64,000 nt of DNA, taken from Polynucleobacter tropicus (lineage in GTDB: Bacteria; Pseudomonadota; Gammaproteobacteria; Burkholderiales; Burkholderiaceae). The translations under genes were made by a program, and so were the position numbers. The notes beneath the pieces were generated by a model. The model did no database searches. It saw only the letters and a program-made list of their open reading frames with translations, and was not told where the DNA came from. Shown here piece after piece: positions 1 to 8,867 of this stretch. The stretch covers positions 1,240,001-1,304,000 of the forward strand of contig NZ_CP028942.1 in NCBI RefSeq assembly GCF_013307225.1, written 5' to 3'. Position 1 is the first letter of the stretch. The number at the start of each line of letters is the position of its first letter.

Positions 1-726
1 TCGTTTTACCTCTTTACGGTTTTTCCAATCAATGACTTGCACATTGTCTTCACCAGTGATGCCTACTAATAGATACTGATCACCTGGCGTCATCCATAAT
101 CCAGCAGGCACCTTGCCTGTTGGCATTACCCAGAGAACATTTTGTGTTTCTAAATCTATGGCGGCTAGTTCACTGGAGTCTTGCAAGGTAATAAAAGCAA
201 TCTTGCTGTCTGAAGTGAAGGCAATATGGCTTGGTGTTTTTGCCAATTTAATTGTCTTTGCTAATTTGAGGTCTGCCCCATTTGCAGCGTAAATATCTAC
301 ACGGTCCAAACGATTGCCATTCGCTACAAACCATTTGTGATTTGGTGAGTAACCAATTTGATACGGGTCGATGATATTTGGCACGCGCCCCGTGATTTCT
401 CCACTCACAGGATTCATCAAGACCACATCATTACCGGCCGCATTAGCAATCAATAGGGTTTTTTGGTCCGGCGTCATCATCAAGTGATGTGGCTCTTTGC
501 CAACCGGTATTGTCTTAATCACTTCACGTTTCTGCATATCAATCAAGCTAATAGAGGCAGCACCCGAGTTCAGAATGACTGCAATCTTAGGTTGTGTTGA
601 AGGGTTCGCGGGTGAGTTGGAGGTTGGACTAGATTGTGCATTTACGGGTGTTTGAAATGCAGTAATTGCAAAACCAATGAATAAGGCAATGGCTCTAAAG
701 GCTCTAATCTTGATAAATATGTGCAT
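1..726 (-). CDS. YVTN-type beta-propeller repeat protein, secreted (3' end outside window)
   Basis: The reading frame runs leftward from an ATG at 726 and is still open at position 1, so at least 242 residues are present and the C-terminus is missing. The N-terminus (MHIFIKIRAFRAIALFIGFA...) is a typical Sec signal peptide ending near VNAQ. After it come repeated blades of about 40 residues with patterns such as KTIPVGKEPHHLMMTPDQK and KLAKTPSHIAFTSDSK, as in YncE-like seven-bladed propellers. A periplasmic binding or scaffold role is inferred; the ligand cannot be read from the sequence. It is convergent with nothing and follows the same strand as hrpA. Confidence 0.75.
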   Translation of the reverse strand, partial: MHIFIKIRAFRAIALFIGFAITAFQTPVNAQSSPTSNSPANPSTQPKIAVILNSGAASISLIDMQKREVIKTIPVGKEPHHLMMTPDQKTLLIANAAGNDVVLMNPVSGEITGRVPNIIDPYQIGYSPNHKWFVANGNRLDRVDIYAANGADLKLAKTIKLAKTPSHIAFTSDSKIAFITLQDSSELAAIDLETQNVLWVMPTGKVPAGLWMTPGDQYLLVGITGEDNVQVIDWKNRKEVKR

Positions 727-784
727 AACTACATTGTAAGCAATGCAGAATACCTAAAGCCCCTTCTGAGAGCTCAAATTTGAC

Positions 785-3700
785 CTAACGCAAGCTGGCT
801 AAAACTTTTTCTAAGCGCTTTAGGGACATCGGCGTTGGCGTTTTAAGTTCTTGGGCATATAAAGCCACCCTTAACTCCTCTAATTGCCAACGAAAATCCA
901 TCAGGGCTTGGTCACCCTCCATTGCATAGGAAGCGGACCCCCTGCTGCCTTGTATCAGCTTTTGCCATGGTCTTGCTACCGACTCCCAATCTTTTTGACA
1001 CTGCGCATCTCGAGCTGGGTTAGACCGCATCTTGTCGATTCGCAAGCCGATCGCCTTTAGGTATCGCGGCAAATGCACTAACTGCGCATAAGGAATATCA
1101 ACAACAAATTTAGCAAAGATTAAACCTTGCACCTGCGCCTGAATATCTGCGTATGCAGTTGGAGATGCCGCTTTTGCTTGAGCCATCTTTTTCAGCAGGT
1201 CTGCGTGGGCTTGCAAAGCAGCTAAAGCATGACGCGCGATTTCTTGCGCAATTAAAGCCAATCTTGGCTTGCCTTCTTGCAGACGTTGTGCAAATAGCTC
1301 TGCGGTATTAGGCAGTGGCTCTGCCATGAAAGCCCTCTCTATGGAGAGATTCAGAATCTGCTCAAGCAAACTCTCTACTGACCCAACATTAATAAATAGC
1401 AAACCAATTTCTCTAATGCCAGGCAATTGTTTTTGTAACGCTTTTAGCGTGTCTTTATTGTTTAAGGCGAAGAGGCGTCGCAAGCCTTGGGTATGCTGCT
1501 TGCGCGCTTCCAGCAAATCATCAAATACTTCTAGATCACAATAATCACCACGATCAATGAGTGCAGGATAACCAAATAAGGTCTTGTTAGCTTTAGCGAT
1601 CTCTAGGGTTTCTGGTAGCTCGCCAAAATCCCAACTTCGGTAACCGTCCTGCTCTATCTTGCGAACTTGTTCTTGAGTCTTGCCATTGGGGCTAACGGGC
1701 TTAGCTTGATCCTTAGTTAAATCAATACCTAGCTCCGCATGCACTGCCTCTTGCGTTACCGCTTGAAAAGCCTCGCGCGCTGTTTGTCCATACTCCGAAC
1801 GCAAACGAGCCAGATTTCGTTCAAGCTCTAATTGGCGCCCATGCTCGTCAATCAAGCGGTAGTTCATAGAGCAATGCAATGGCAATGCTTCTGGTCGGAA
1901 ATCTGTTCTTTTAATTTCTAGACCACGCTCTTGGCGAATGTCATCAATCAAGCTATCTAGAAAATCACCCACTCCAAATTGATTGCTATCAAGCTTGCGC
2001 TCAAGATATGACTTGGCGTAATCAGGCAAAGGAACACAATGGCGTCGTAATTTTTGAGGCAGAGTCTTTAGCAACAACAGAATCTTCTCTTCACACATCC
2101 CTGGGACTAACCAATCACAACGACGCCCGTCAATTTGATTGAGCTGGGCCAAAGGCACTACTAACGTCACTCCGTCTTTGGGGCTGCCTGGCTCAAAGTG
2201 ATAAGTTAAGCTGAGTTGTGCGCCCCCTACTTTCATGGTCTTAGGGTAGCGATCAACGGTAATACCTGCTGCTTCATGGCGCATCAGGTCAGCTTTTTCT
2301 AGGCGCAGCTGTCCATCTAGATCGGGGTGTTTATTTAAATATCCTTTGAGGCCCTCACGATTGCATATGTCTTTCGGAATACGAGAGTCATAGAAAGCAA
2401 ATAGCAGATCATCATCTACTAAGACATCGGGGCGACGTGAGCGATGCTCTAAAGCCTCGATCTCTTTAACTAGTCGATGGTTATGCCAGAAGAATCCAAA
2501 TGCATTCGAATACTTACGCTTGGCATCTGCTTCAGTTTCACGTTGAAGCGAAGGTGTATCCATACGTCCAAATAACTCTTCTTCGACCAAAGCATGGCGA
2601 ATAAATAATTCACGCGCTTCTTGCGCATCATGCGGCTCATACCGCACACGGCGCCCATGATAAATCGGCAATCCATACAAAGTGCCGCGCTCAAATGCCA
2701 ATACCTCACCTTGGCGGTTATCCCAAAATGGATCACTTAAGGCCTTAATTAATCGATGGCCGGCAACCTTCTCAACCCATTGCGGCTCTATTTTGGCAAT
2801 GGTGCGCGCATACATGCGGCTGGTTTCTTGCAACTCACCCGCCAGAATCCATGCGCCCGCTTTTTTACCAATAGTGGAGCCAGGCCAAATAAATGGGCGT
2901 ATACCGCGAGCACCTACATAACCACCCGTTTTGCTACTGCGATCTTGAGACTTCTCATCCTCTTCTTTTTTAGCAACAAAGCCAAGTAAGCCAGTTAATA
3001 GTGATAAATGAACTTGTTCATAAGTGGCAGCAAGGCCATTTTCTTTCCAGCCCTTCTCACCTAGCATGGTGCGCAATTGCCCATGCACATCGCGCCATTC
3101 ACGCATGCGACGTGGAGATAAAAATTTACTGCGGCATAGGTTCTCGAGCTGACGATTACTATGTTTGTGTTGTAAGGCATCTTGATACCAATTCCATAGC
3201 TTCACAAAACTCAAAAACTCAGAGCGCTCATCGGCAAACTGCAAATGCGCCTGGTCTGCGGCCCCTGCTTGATCCATAGGGCGCTCACGCGGATCCTGCG
3301 TTGCCAAAGCCGAAGCAATGATCGTCACTTCCTTTAATGCATTCTGCTCTTTGGCAGCTAGTAACATGCGACCAATACGCGGATCCAGCGGCAAGTCTGC
3401 TAACTGCTTGCCAATCTGCGTTAGCTTGAAGTTATTTTGTAGCTCTTTACCGTCCTTACTATCACTAGCCTGCGCCTCATCAAATTGAATAGCGCCCAGT
3501 TCATCCAAAAGTTGTACACCATCTGCAATCGCTCTTCCCAAGGGTTTATCAATGAATGGGAAATGCGTAATCTTCGGTAAGCGCAAAGCGCTCATGCGCA
3601 ATAAGACGGCAGCCAAAGAGCTACGAAGAATTTCAGGATCGGTAAATTTTGATCGATTTAAAAAGTCTTGTTCACTGTAGAGACGAACACAAATGCCATC

Positions 3701-4858
3701 CGACACACGTCCGCAACGACCTGCGCGTTGATTAGCCGCAGCCTGCGAGATGGACTCGATTTGCAATTGCTCTACTTTGTTGCGATAGGAATAACGCTTG
3801 ACCCTAGCCAAGCCACTATCAATCACATAGCGAATATTGGGAACTGTTAAGGAAGTTTCGGCAACGTTAGTTGTCAAAATGATTCGACGACCATTGCCAG
3901 GAGAAAACACTCTCTCTTGTTCCGCAACCGATTGACGCGCAAATAAGGTTAATACCTCAGGATGAAAACGTTGCTGCAAGACGTGGTCTTTGCGAAGAGC
4001 TTCAGCGCAATCTCGAATCTCACGCTCGCCTGGCAGAAAGACTAGAACATCACCCGCTCCCGCTGCACCCTCTCGCCATAACTTGGCAATCTCTTCCGCT
4101 ACCGCCTCTGGGATTTCCTTGGCCGTCTTTGATTCTTTTTTGTTATCTGGTTTGGCGTCCGACTTAGCATCGGGCTCTAACGGTGAATAGCGCTGCTCCA
4201 CCGGATATAACCTGCCACTCACCTCAATTACAGGAGCAACCTTGCCGTTGATTGCAAAGTGCTCAGCAAAACGCTGTGCATCAATCGTGGCAGAGGTGAT
4301 GATGAGCTTAAGGTCTGGTCTTTTAGGCAGTAGCTGCCTGAGATAGCCCAATAAGAAATCAATATTCAGACTGCGTTCATGCGCCTCGTCAATGATGAGG
4401 GTGTCATAAGCCCGTAATTGGGGATCACGCTGAGTCTCCGCCAATAAGATACCGTCTGTCATCAACTTGATAGAGGCGGTATGGCTAGTCTTATCCGCAA
4501 AGCGCACTTGATAGCCGACATCTTGTCCAATAGGCGATCCAAGCTCTTGGGCAATACGTTTGGCCGTAGCAGTCGCAGCGATTCTGCGGGGCTGGGTATG
4601 GCCAATCAATTTGCCACCATTGATTGTGCCTCGGCCAAGATCTAAACAGATCTTGGGCAACTGTGTCGTCTTACCTGAGCCCGTTTCGCCACAAACAATA
4701 ACCACCTGATGGCTCTGCAAGGCATCTTTGATCAGCTGGCGCTGACCAGAGACTGGCAATTCTTCTGGAAAGCGGATCTCGAGCCTTCGTCCAGTGTTGG
4801 AAGCGGGCACAGGCTTTGGAATTGGTTTGGGTTTTTGTTGGTTTATAGGCTCTTGCAC
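785..4858 (-). CDS. hrpA: ATP-dependent RNA helicase HrpA (DEAH box)
   Basis: This 1357-residue protein matches the length of proteobacterial HrpA (about 1300). Walker A GETGSGKTT lies near residue 57 and the DEAH box sits in IIDEAHERSLN. SATIDAQRFAEHF is motif III, and QRAGRCGRVSDG is motif VI. The helicase-associated HA2 and OB-fold regions follow, then the long HrpA-specific C-terminal domain. HrpA is a 3'-5' RNA helicase linked to ribosome rescue and mRNA processing in E. coli. The start used is a GTG at 4858; it is divergent from argA with only 17 bp between the two start codons. A charged low-complexity insert (DAKSDAKPDNKKESKTAK) interrupts the helicase core near residue 235. Confidence 0.95.
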   Translation of the reverse strand: MQEPINQQKPKPIPKPVPASNTGRRLEIRFPEELPVSGQRQLIKDALQSHQVVIVCGETGSGKTTQLPKICLDLGRGTINGGKLIGHTQPRRIAATATAKRIAQELGSPIGQDVGYQVRFADKTSHTASIKLMTDGILLAETQRDPQLRAYDTLIIDEAHERSLNIDFLLGYLRQLLPKRPDLKLIITSATIDAQRFAEHFAINGKVAPVIEVSGRLYPVEQRYSPLEPDAKSDAKPDNKKESKTAKEIPEAVAEEIAKLWREGAAGAGDVLVFLPGEREIRDCAEALRKDHVLQQRFHPEVLTLFARQSVAEQERVFSPGNGRRIILTTNVAETSLTVPNIRYVIDSGLARVKRYSYRNKVEQLQIESISQAAANQRAGRCGRVSDGICVRLYSEQDFLNRSKFTDPEILRSSLAAVLLRMSALRLPKITHFPFIDKPLGRAIADGVQLLDELGAIQFDEAQASDSKDGKELQNNFKLTQIGKQLADLPLDPRIGRMLLAAKEQNALKEVTIIASALATQDPRERPMDQAGAADQAHLQFADERSEFLSFVKLWNWYQDALQHKHSNRQLENLCRSKFLSPRRMREWRDVHGQLRTMLGEKGWKENGLAATYEQVHLSLLTGLLGFVAKKEEDEKSQDRSSKTGGYVGARGIRPFIWPGSTIGKKAGAWILAGELQETSRMYARTIAKIEPQWVEKVAGHRLIKALSDPFWDNRQGEVLAFERGTLYGLPIYHGRRVRYEPHDAQEARELFIRHALVEEELFGRMDTPSLQRETEADAKRKYSNAFGFFWHNHRLVKEIEALEHRSRRPDVLVDDDLLFAFYDSRIPKDICNREGLKGYLNKHPDLDGQLRLEKADLMRHEAAGITVDRYPKTMKVGGAQLSLTYHFEPGSPKDGVTLVVPLAQLNQIDGRRCDWLVPGMCEEKILLLLKTLPQKLRRHCVPLPDYAKSYLERKLDSNQFGVGDFLDSLIDDIRQERGLEIKRTDFRPEALPLHCSMNYRLIDEHGRQLELERNLARLRSEYGQTAREAFQAVTQEAVHAELGIDLTKDQAKPVSPNGKTQEQVRKIEQDGYRSWDFGELPETLEIAKANKTLFGYPALIDRGDYCDLEVFDDLLEARKQHTQGLRRLFALNNKDTLKALQKQLPGIREIGLLFINVGSVESLLEQILNLSIERAFMAEPLPNTAELFAQRLQEGKPRLALIAQEIARHALAALQAHADLLKKMAQAKAASPTAYADIQAQVQGLIFAKFVVDIPYAQLVHLPRYLKAIGLRIDKMRSNPARDAQCQKDWESVARPWQKLIQGSRGSASYAMEGDQALMDFRWQLEELRVALYAQELKTPTPMSLKRLEKVLASLR

Positions 4859-4866
4859 CCTATAAT
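4838..4866 (+). promoter_or_regulatory. Predicted sigma-70 promoter of argA
   Basis: TTGGTT (4838-4843) and a perfect TATAAT (4861-4866) are separated by exactly 17 bp. The predicted start point near 4873 is only about 3 nt before the argA ATG, so the message would be nearly leaderless. The -35 box lies inside the 5' coding end of hrpA. Confidence 0.6.
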
Positions 4867-4875
4867 TTTCTCACT

Positions 4876-6240
4876 ATGCCGACAAATGCACCAAACCAGG
4901 CGTCCAACGCCGAAGAATCTACCTCCAACTTCCCCTTCGTAGGGTGGTTGCGCGATGTCGCACCCTACATTCATAGCTTCCGCGAAAAAACCTTTGTGAT
5001 CGCTTTTGCTGGTGAGCTTGTCCAAGAGGCGGGTCTTGAAAACCTGATTGAGGATATTGCGATGTTGCATGCCATGGGCATGCGGATCGTTCTGGTTCAT
5101 GGCATTCGCCCACAAATTGAAGAGCAGTTGAAGTTACGCAAGATTAAGAGCAAATTTGGCAAGAGCGCGATGCACAGCTATCGGATTACCGATGCTGCCG
5201 CTCTCGAGTGCGTTAAAGAAGCTGCCGGTGAGTTGCGTCTTGATATTGAAGCTGCATTTAGTCGTGGCCTACCCAATACGCCTATGGCTGGCTCACGCAT
5301 CTCTGTGATCTCCGGAAACTTCATCACTGCGATGCCAGTTGGTGTCGTGGATGGTGTTGACTACATTCATACTGGTTTAGTACGCAAAGTAGATTCAACC
5401 TCTATCAAACTCTCATTGGATAGCAATAAGATTGTGTTGCTATCTCCTTTGGGCTTCTCCCCTACAGGTCAAGCATTTAACTTAGCGTTTGAAGATGTTG
5501 CCGCTTCTACTGCCGCAGCCCTTAAGGCTGACAAACTCATCTTCTTAAGCCCCTATGAAGGCCTAAAGGATGATGAGGGTGATTTCATTACCGAACTCTC
5601 TATGCCGCAGATGCAAGACTATGTCATGCAACATAAGGATTTAGATCTAGGCATGAAAGGCATGCTCAATATCGCTGGTAGAGCTATTCGCGCCGGTGTA
5701 AGCCGTGTGCACTTTTTGCCTTGCAACCAAGATGGCGCCCTCCTAGAGGAACTCTTTACCCATGATGGTATTGGCATGATGTTGGCCTCGTCTGACATCG
5801 AGAACTTGCGTGAAGCGAACCAAGATGATGTGGGTGGCATTTTGCAACTCACCATGCCGCTCGAAGAAGAAGGTATTTTGGCTGCTCGCGGTCAAGATGT
5901 GATCGAACGCGATATTCAGCGTTTCTCAGTCATTGAGCACGACCGCGTACTCTTTGGCTGCGCCGCTCTCTTTCCTTTCCCAAATGGCGTTGGCGAACTC
6001 GCCTGTTTAGCGGTAGATCCTGATGTGCAAGGCTCTGGTGACGGCGAACGCCTACTGAAGCGCATTGAAATGCGCGCCAAACAAGAAGGCATTAAAAAAT
6101 TATTTGTTTTAACCACGAGAACCGAGCATTGGTTCTTGAAGCGCGGCTTTAAACGGGCAACAGTCGATGACTTGCCTGAAGAAAGAAAACAAATTTACAA
6201 CTGGGACCGCAAGTCCATGGTTTTAACAAAAGACTTATAA
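4876..6240 (+). CDS. argA: Amino-acid N-acetyltransferase (N-acetylglutamate synthase)
   Basis: The protein catalyses the first step of arginine synthesis, acetyl-CoA plus glutamate to N-acetylglutamate. At 454 residues it has the classical ArgA two-domain layout. An amino-acid-kinase-like domain (about 30-290; KTFVIAFAGELV, VHGIRPQIEEQL) binds arginine for feedback inhibition. A GNAT domain follows (about 310-450; ACLAVDPDVQGSGDGERLL is the acetyl-CoA loop). The ATG at 4876 is the only plausible start before the conserved PYIHSFREKTFVIAF block. Translation may begin from a near-leaderless transcript. The yggX-type gene follows after 24 bp, so the two are probably co-transcribed. Confidence 0.95.
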   Translation: MPTNAPNQASNAEESTSNFPFVGWLRDVAPYIHSFREKTFVIAFAGELVQEAGLENLIEDIAMLHAMGMRIVLVHGIRPQIEEQLKLRKIKSKFGKSAMHSYRITDAAALECVKEAAGELRLDIEAAFSRGLPNTPMAGSRISVISGNFITAMPVGVVDGVDYIHTGLVRKVDSTSIKLSLDSNKIVLLSPLGFSPTGQAFNLAFEDVAASTAAALKADKLIFLSPYEGLKDDEGDFITELSMPQMQDYVMQHKDLDLGMKGMLNIAGRAIRAGVSRVHFLPCNQDGALLEELFTHDGIGMMLASSDIENLREANQDDVGGILQLTMPLEEEGILAARGQDVIERDIQRFSVIEHDRVLFGCAALFPFPNGVGELACLAVDPDVQGSGDGERLLKRIEMRAKQEGIKKLFVLTTRTEHWFLKRGFKRATVDDLPEERKQIYNWDRKSMVLTKDL

Positions 6241-6264
6241 GAGAAGTTTAGAAAGGTATTACAG

Positions 6265-6537
6265 ATGGCACGGATGGTTCAATGCATCAAACTCAACAAA
6301 GAAGCTGAAGGCTTGGATTTCGCTCCACTTCCAGGTGAGCTAGGCAAAAGAATTTGGAATCAAGTCTCTAAAGAGGCGTGGGCTGGTTGGTTAAAACAGC
6401 AAACCATGTTGATTAACGAAAATCGCCTCAATATGGCTGATCCGCGTGCCCGTCAATACCTATTGAAGCAAGTTGAAAAGCATTTCTTCGAAGGTGGCGC
6501 TGATACAGCGCAAGGCTACGTACCTCCAGCAGAGTAA
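6265..6537 (+). CDS. yggX: Probable Fe(2+)-trafficking protein, YggX family
   Basis: This small 90-residue protein is full length for the family. The diagnostic N-terminus [19 protein letters not shown] contains the conserved Cys. The pattern [25 protein letters not shown] is the family's second conserved block. In Salmonella and E. coli YggX protects iron-sulfur clusters from oxidative damage and takes part in iron handling; it acts in the cytosol. The gene lies 24 bp after argA on the same strand and is very likely in its operon. No terminator is visible directly after it; the next one (6771-6799) belongs to the RNA unit downstream but could also end this transcript. Confidence 0.9.
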   Translation: MARMVQCIKLNKEAEGLDFAPLPGELGKRIWNQVSKEAWAGWLKQQTMLINENRLNMADPRARQYLLKQVEKHFFEGGADTAQGYVPPAE

Positions 6538-6607
6538 GTTGCGCTCATACTGCTGCGCCACAGCAATAATTTTTTTAATTTATTTATTCAAAATCCGATT
6601 TTTACTG

Positions 6608-6636
6608 TTGACTTGGGATTTACCCAGGCATAGGAT
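6608..6636 (+). promoter_or_regulatory. Strong sigma-70 promoter upstream of candidate sRNA
   Basis: TTGACT (6608-6613), a 17-bp spacer and TAGGAT (6631-6636) form a near-consensus promoter in the region between yggX and rpiA. No protein start follows on the plus strand; the next plus-strand feature is a rho-independent terminator about 160 bp on. Confidence 0.65.
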
Positions 6637-6642
6637 GAAACC

Positions 6643-6799
6643 GTAGCGAGGCAGTTGTTGTGTCCTGCTACATTGGCGAAAGCCATTAAAAATAAGCGCA
6701 TCTATGCGCTTATAGGCTAAGGAACCAATTACCTTCCGAGAGCCTGCGCCATGCATATCATGGCAAATAACCCGATGGGGAAACCCCGTCGGGTTTTTT
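6643..6799 (+). ncRNA. Candidate small RNA, about 157 nt, family not recognised
   Basis: A promoter (6608-6636) and a perfect terminator (6771-6799) bracket a region without a plausible ORF. Visible folds inside are GUAGC...GCUAC (about 6643-6671), a GGC-GAAA-GCC hairpin with a GNRA loop (about 6675-6684), the perfect stem UAAGCGCA/UGCGCUUA with a UCUA loop (about 6693-6712), and GCCAUG/CAUGGC (about 6747-6764). The segment CCUUCCGAGAGCCUGCG has a faint 6S RNA flavour, but the long closing rod of 6S is not obvious. A stand-alone sRNA is the simplest reading. A Polynucleobacter-specific RNA motif from comparative genomics is possible but not verified here. Confidence 0.5.
6771..6799 (+). terminator. 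Rho-independent terminator
   Basis: The stem CCCGATGGGG / CCCCGTCGGG is 10 bp with one wobble and an AAA loop, followed by six T residues. It ends the candidate sRNA. rpiA approaches from the right on the other strand and ends at 6820. Confidence 0.85.
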
Positions 6800-6819
6800 A
6801 ATTTCCGGCGGGGTGAAAC

Positions 6820-7530
6820 TTAGTAAGTAATCCGACTGACGCCAGTTGCGTTGCTCACTAAAAGCACGCTGGCTTTCTCTTTGGCAAACACACCAACAGT
6901 GATCACACCTGCAATTTGATTAATCTGCGCTTCCATTTGTGCTGGATTAGCAATTTGCAAACCAGCTACATCCAATATCCAACCACCGTTATCCGTAACA
7001 AAAGGTTCGCTTGGCGTTTGATTTAAATCAGCGCGCGTAGCCTTAGCTAAGCGCAAGCTGACCTTGCCACCTAACTTTTCTAATTCCCGAGCCACTGCGC
7101 CCTTTGCCAGAGGAATGATTTCCACTGGCAATGCGAAGTTGCCTAGCACAGGCACCTGCTTTGATGAATCACAAATACAAATAAATTGCTGAGCCATCGA
7201 GGCGATGATTTTTTCACGAGTAAGCGCCCCGCCGCCACCTTTGATCATATTGCCCTTGGGATCAATTTCATCAGCGCCATCGACATAGGCAGGCAAGCTC
7301 TGAACATCATTTGGATCCAGCACCTTAAATCCATGTTTAAGCAAACGCTCAGTGGTTGCATTTGAACTGGATACGGTGCCAGCAAAATGATCCTTATGTC
7401 GGGCTAATGCATCAATAAAGCAATTGGCGGTAGAACCAGTACCTACCCCTAATATTTGACCAGCCGGCAGCTTGAGCACTTCATCACGGGCAGCCTCACC
7501 CACCATTTGCTTTAGTTGATCTTGATTCAT
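6820..7530 (-). CDS. rpiA: Ribose-5-phosphate isomerase A
   Basis: The protein interconverts ribose 5-phosphate and ribulose 5-phosphate in the non-oxidative pentose phosphate pathway. The 236 residues carry the three RpiA signatures: GTGSTANCFIDAL (phosphate loop, about 30), YVDGADEIDPKGNMIKGGGGALTREKI with the catalytic acidic residues and Lys (about 82-112), and the Gly-rich C-terminal half. It is slightly longer than E. coli RpiA (219). It is divergent from the transaldolase gene across a 90-bp spacer, so two enzymes of one pathway share a regulatory region. Confidence 0.95.
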   Translation of the reverse strand: MNQDQLKQMVGEAARDEVLKLPAGQILGVGTGSTANCFIDALARHKDHFAGTVSSSNATTERLLKHGFKVLDPNDVQSLPAYVDGADEIDPKGNMIKGGGGALTREKIIASMAQQFICICDSSKQVPVLGNFALPVEIIPLAKGAVARELEKLGGKVSLRLAKATRADLNQTPSEPFVTDNGGWILDVAGLQIANPAQMEAQINQIAGVITVGVFAKEKASVLLVSNATGVSRITY

Positions 7531-7620
7531 ATATCCGCCATTTACTGGAACATCGTATTTAATACATCTATCATATGATATTCAAGATATTGACCCTATA
7601 TACACCTCATAGACCCCTTT

Positions 7621-8595
7621 ATGAACAGCATCTCAGCCTTAAGCCAACTAGAGCAACTGAAAAAATTCACCACCGTAGTGGCTGATACTGGGGACTTTGA
7701 ACGCATGCAGGCATTTCAGCCTCAAGATGCGACCACCAATCCCTCCCTCATCCTCAAGGCAGCTCAACAAAGCAACTATCAATCTTTAGTTCATTCGGTA
7801 AAGGCGGCACATCCTGGGTTAAGCGCGACAGATTTAGTCGATTACATTCTGGTTGCCTTTGGTTTAGAGATTCTGAAGATCGTTCCAGGTCGCGTCTCTA
7901 CCGAAGTTGATGCACGACTATCTTTTGATACAAAGGCCACCGTTGGCAAGGCAAAACATCTGATTAGCCTCTACGAATCTCATGGCATTGATCGCAAGCG
8001 CATCTTGATTAAGCTCGCTGGCACTTGGGAAGGCATTGCTGCCGCAAAAGAACTAGAAGCATCAGGCATTCATTGCAATATGACTCTGCTTTTTTCTTTG
8101 GTTCAAGCTGCTGCATGCGGAGCTGCTAATGCGAAACTGATTTCTCCATTTGTTGGCCGTATTACCGATTGGTATAAAGCAAAATTAGGAAGCAATTGGA
8201 GCGATACTAATAATGGCGGAGCAAATGATCCTGGCGTCACTTCAGTCAAGCGCATCTTTCATTACTACAAGCACTTTGACATACCGACAGAGATCATGGG
8301 CGCTAGCTTTCGCAATACCAGTCAGATTCTGGAGTTAGCGGGCTGCGATCTCCTAACCATCAGTCCTGAGCTACTAGCTGAACTCAGCGAAAATACTGGT
8401 GTGATAGCCAAGAAATTAGATGCGGCTAATGCGCAAGGCGCCTTAAGCGCTGAAAACATTACCCCACTGAAGCTTGATGAATCCAACTTCCGCTTGCAAT
8501 TGAATAATGATGCAATGGCAACTGAAAAGTTGGCTGAAGGTATCCGCAATTTCTGTGTCGATACCGAAAAACTAGAAGCCTTGCTAGCAAAATGA
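7621..8595 (+). CDS. tal: Transaldolase
   Basis: The enzyme transfers a dihydroxyacetone unit between sugar phosphates in the pentose phosphate pathway. Its 324 residues form one TIM-barrel. The N-terminal [13 protein letters not shown] motif and the Schiff-base lysine in [10 protein letters not shown] (Lys131; Lys132 in E. coli TalB) are present. [23 protein letters not shown] is the C-terminal signature. The length and these motifs place it in the classical TalB type. It is divergently arranged with rpiA. Confidence 0.95.
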   Translation: MNSISALSQLEQLKKFTTVVADTGDFERMQAFQPQDATTNPSLILKAAQQSNYQSLVHSVKAAHPGLSATDLVDYILVAFGLEILKIVPGRVSTEVDARLSFDTKATVGKAKHLISLYESHGIDRKRILIKLAGTWEGIAAAKELEASGIHCNMTLLFSLVQAAACGAANAKLISPFVGRITDWYKAKLGSNWSDTNNGGANDPGVTSVKRIFHYYKHFDIPTEIMGASFRNTSQILELAGCDLLTISPELLAELSENTGVIAKKLDAANAQGALSAENITPLKLDESNFRLQLNNDAMATEKLAEGIRNFCVDTEKLEALLAK

Positions 8596-8611
8596 TTTGC
8601 TAGTCGCCGAC

Positions 8612-8797
8612 TTATTTCTTGGCGGTATTGATACCTAGCAAGCTATAAGCACCACAATAACCTAACGCTCCGGTTATGAAAGGAGCAATTCCGATCCAAG
8701 CCCAAGGGCCTGTGATACCGAAGCCCGCCAAACCCATTAGCGTAACGCCGACAGTCATACGAAGAACGCGGTCTGTGTGACCTATATTGCATTTCAT
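8612..8797 (-). CDS. Small DUF2892 (YgaP-like) inner-membrane protein
   Basis: This 61-residue protein starts MKCNIGHTDRVLRMTVG, the DUF2892 signature. It has two hydrophobic helices (about 12-30 and 35-53) joined by a short GPW turn, and ends in ALGYCGAYSLLGINTAKK. The family is widespread and of unknown function; the fold is the transmembrane part of E. coli YgaP. It is convergent with the transaldolase gene and lies downstream of rlmB on the same strand, after a spacer that holds a 13-bp tandem repeat. Confidence 0.85.
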   Translation of the reverse strand: MKCNIGHTDRVLRMTVGVTLMGLAGFGITGPWAWIGIAPFITGALGYCGAYSLLGINTAKK

Positions 8798-8828
8798 AAA
8801 GCCCCCTTGCTGTTAATTACTTGGATTG

Positions 8829-8867
8829 CTTAACTACTTTATCTCGCCACTTTACTTCGCTGCTTTA
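8829..8867. repeat. 13-bp tandem repeat (3 degenerate units) across the rlmB stop codon
   Basis: Three consecutive 13-bp units on the plus strand read CTTAACTACTTTA, TCTCGCCACTTTA and CTTCGCTGCTTTA. The stop codon of rlmB (8852-8854) lies in the second unit, so the array straddles the gene end. Confidence 0.6.

Noticed and set aside
4843..5115. Minus-strand ORF of 90 codons over the argA start
   Set aside because: It is a shadow of argA and hrpA with no family resemblance and overlaps two certain genes.
6643..6799. 6S RNA (ssrS)
   Set aside because: A short GAACCAA...GCCUGCG resemblance exists, but the long rod with a central bubble is not evident; kept as an unassigned sRNA.
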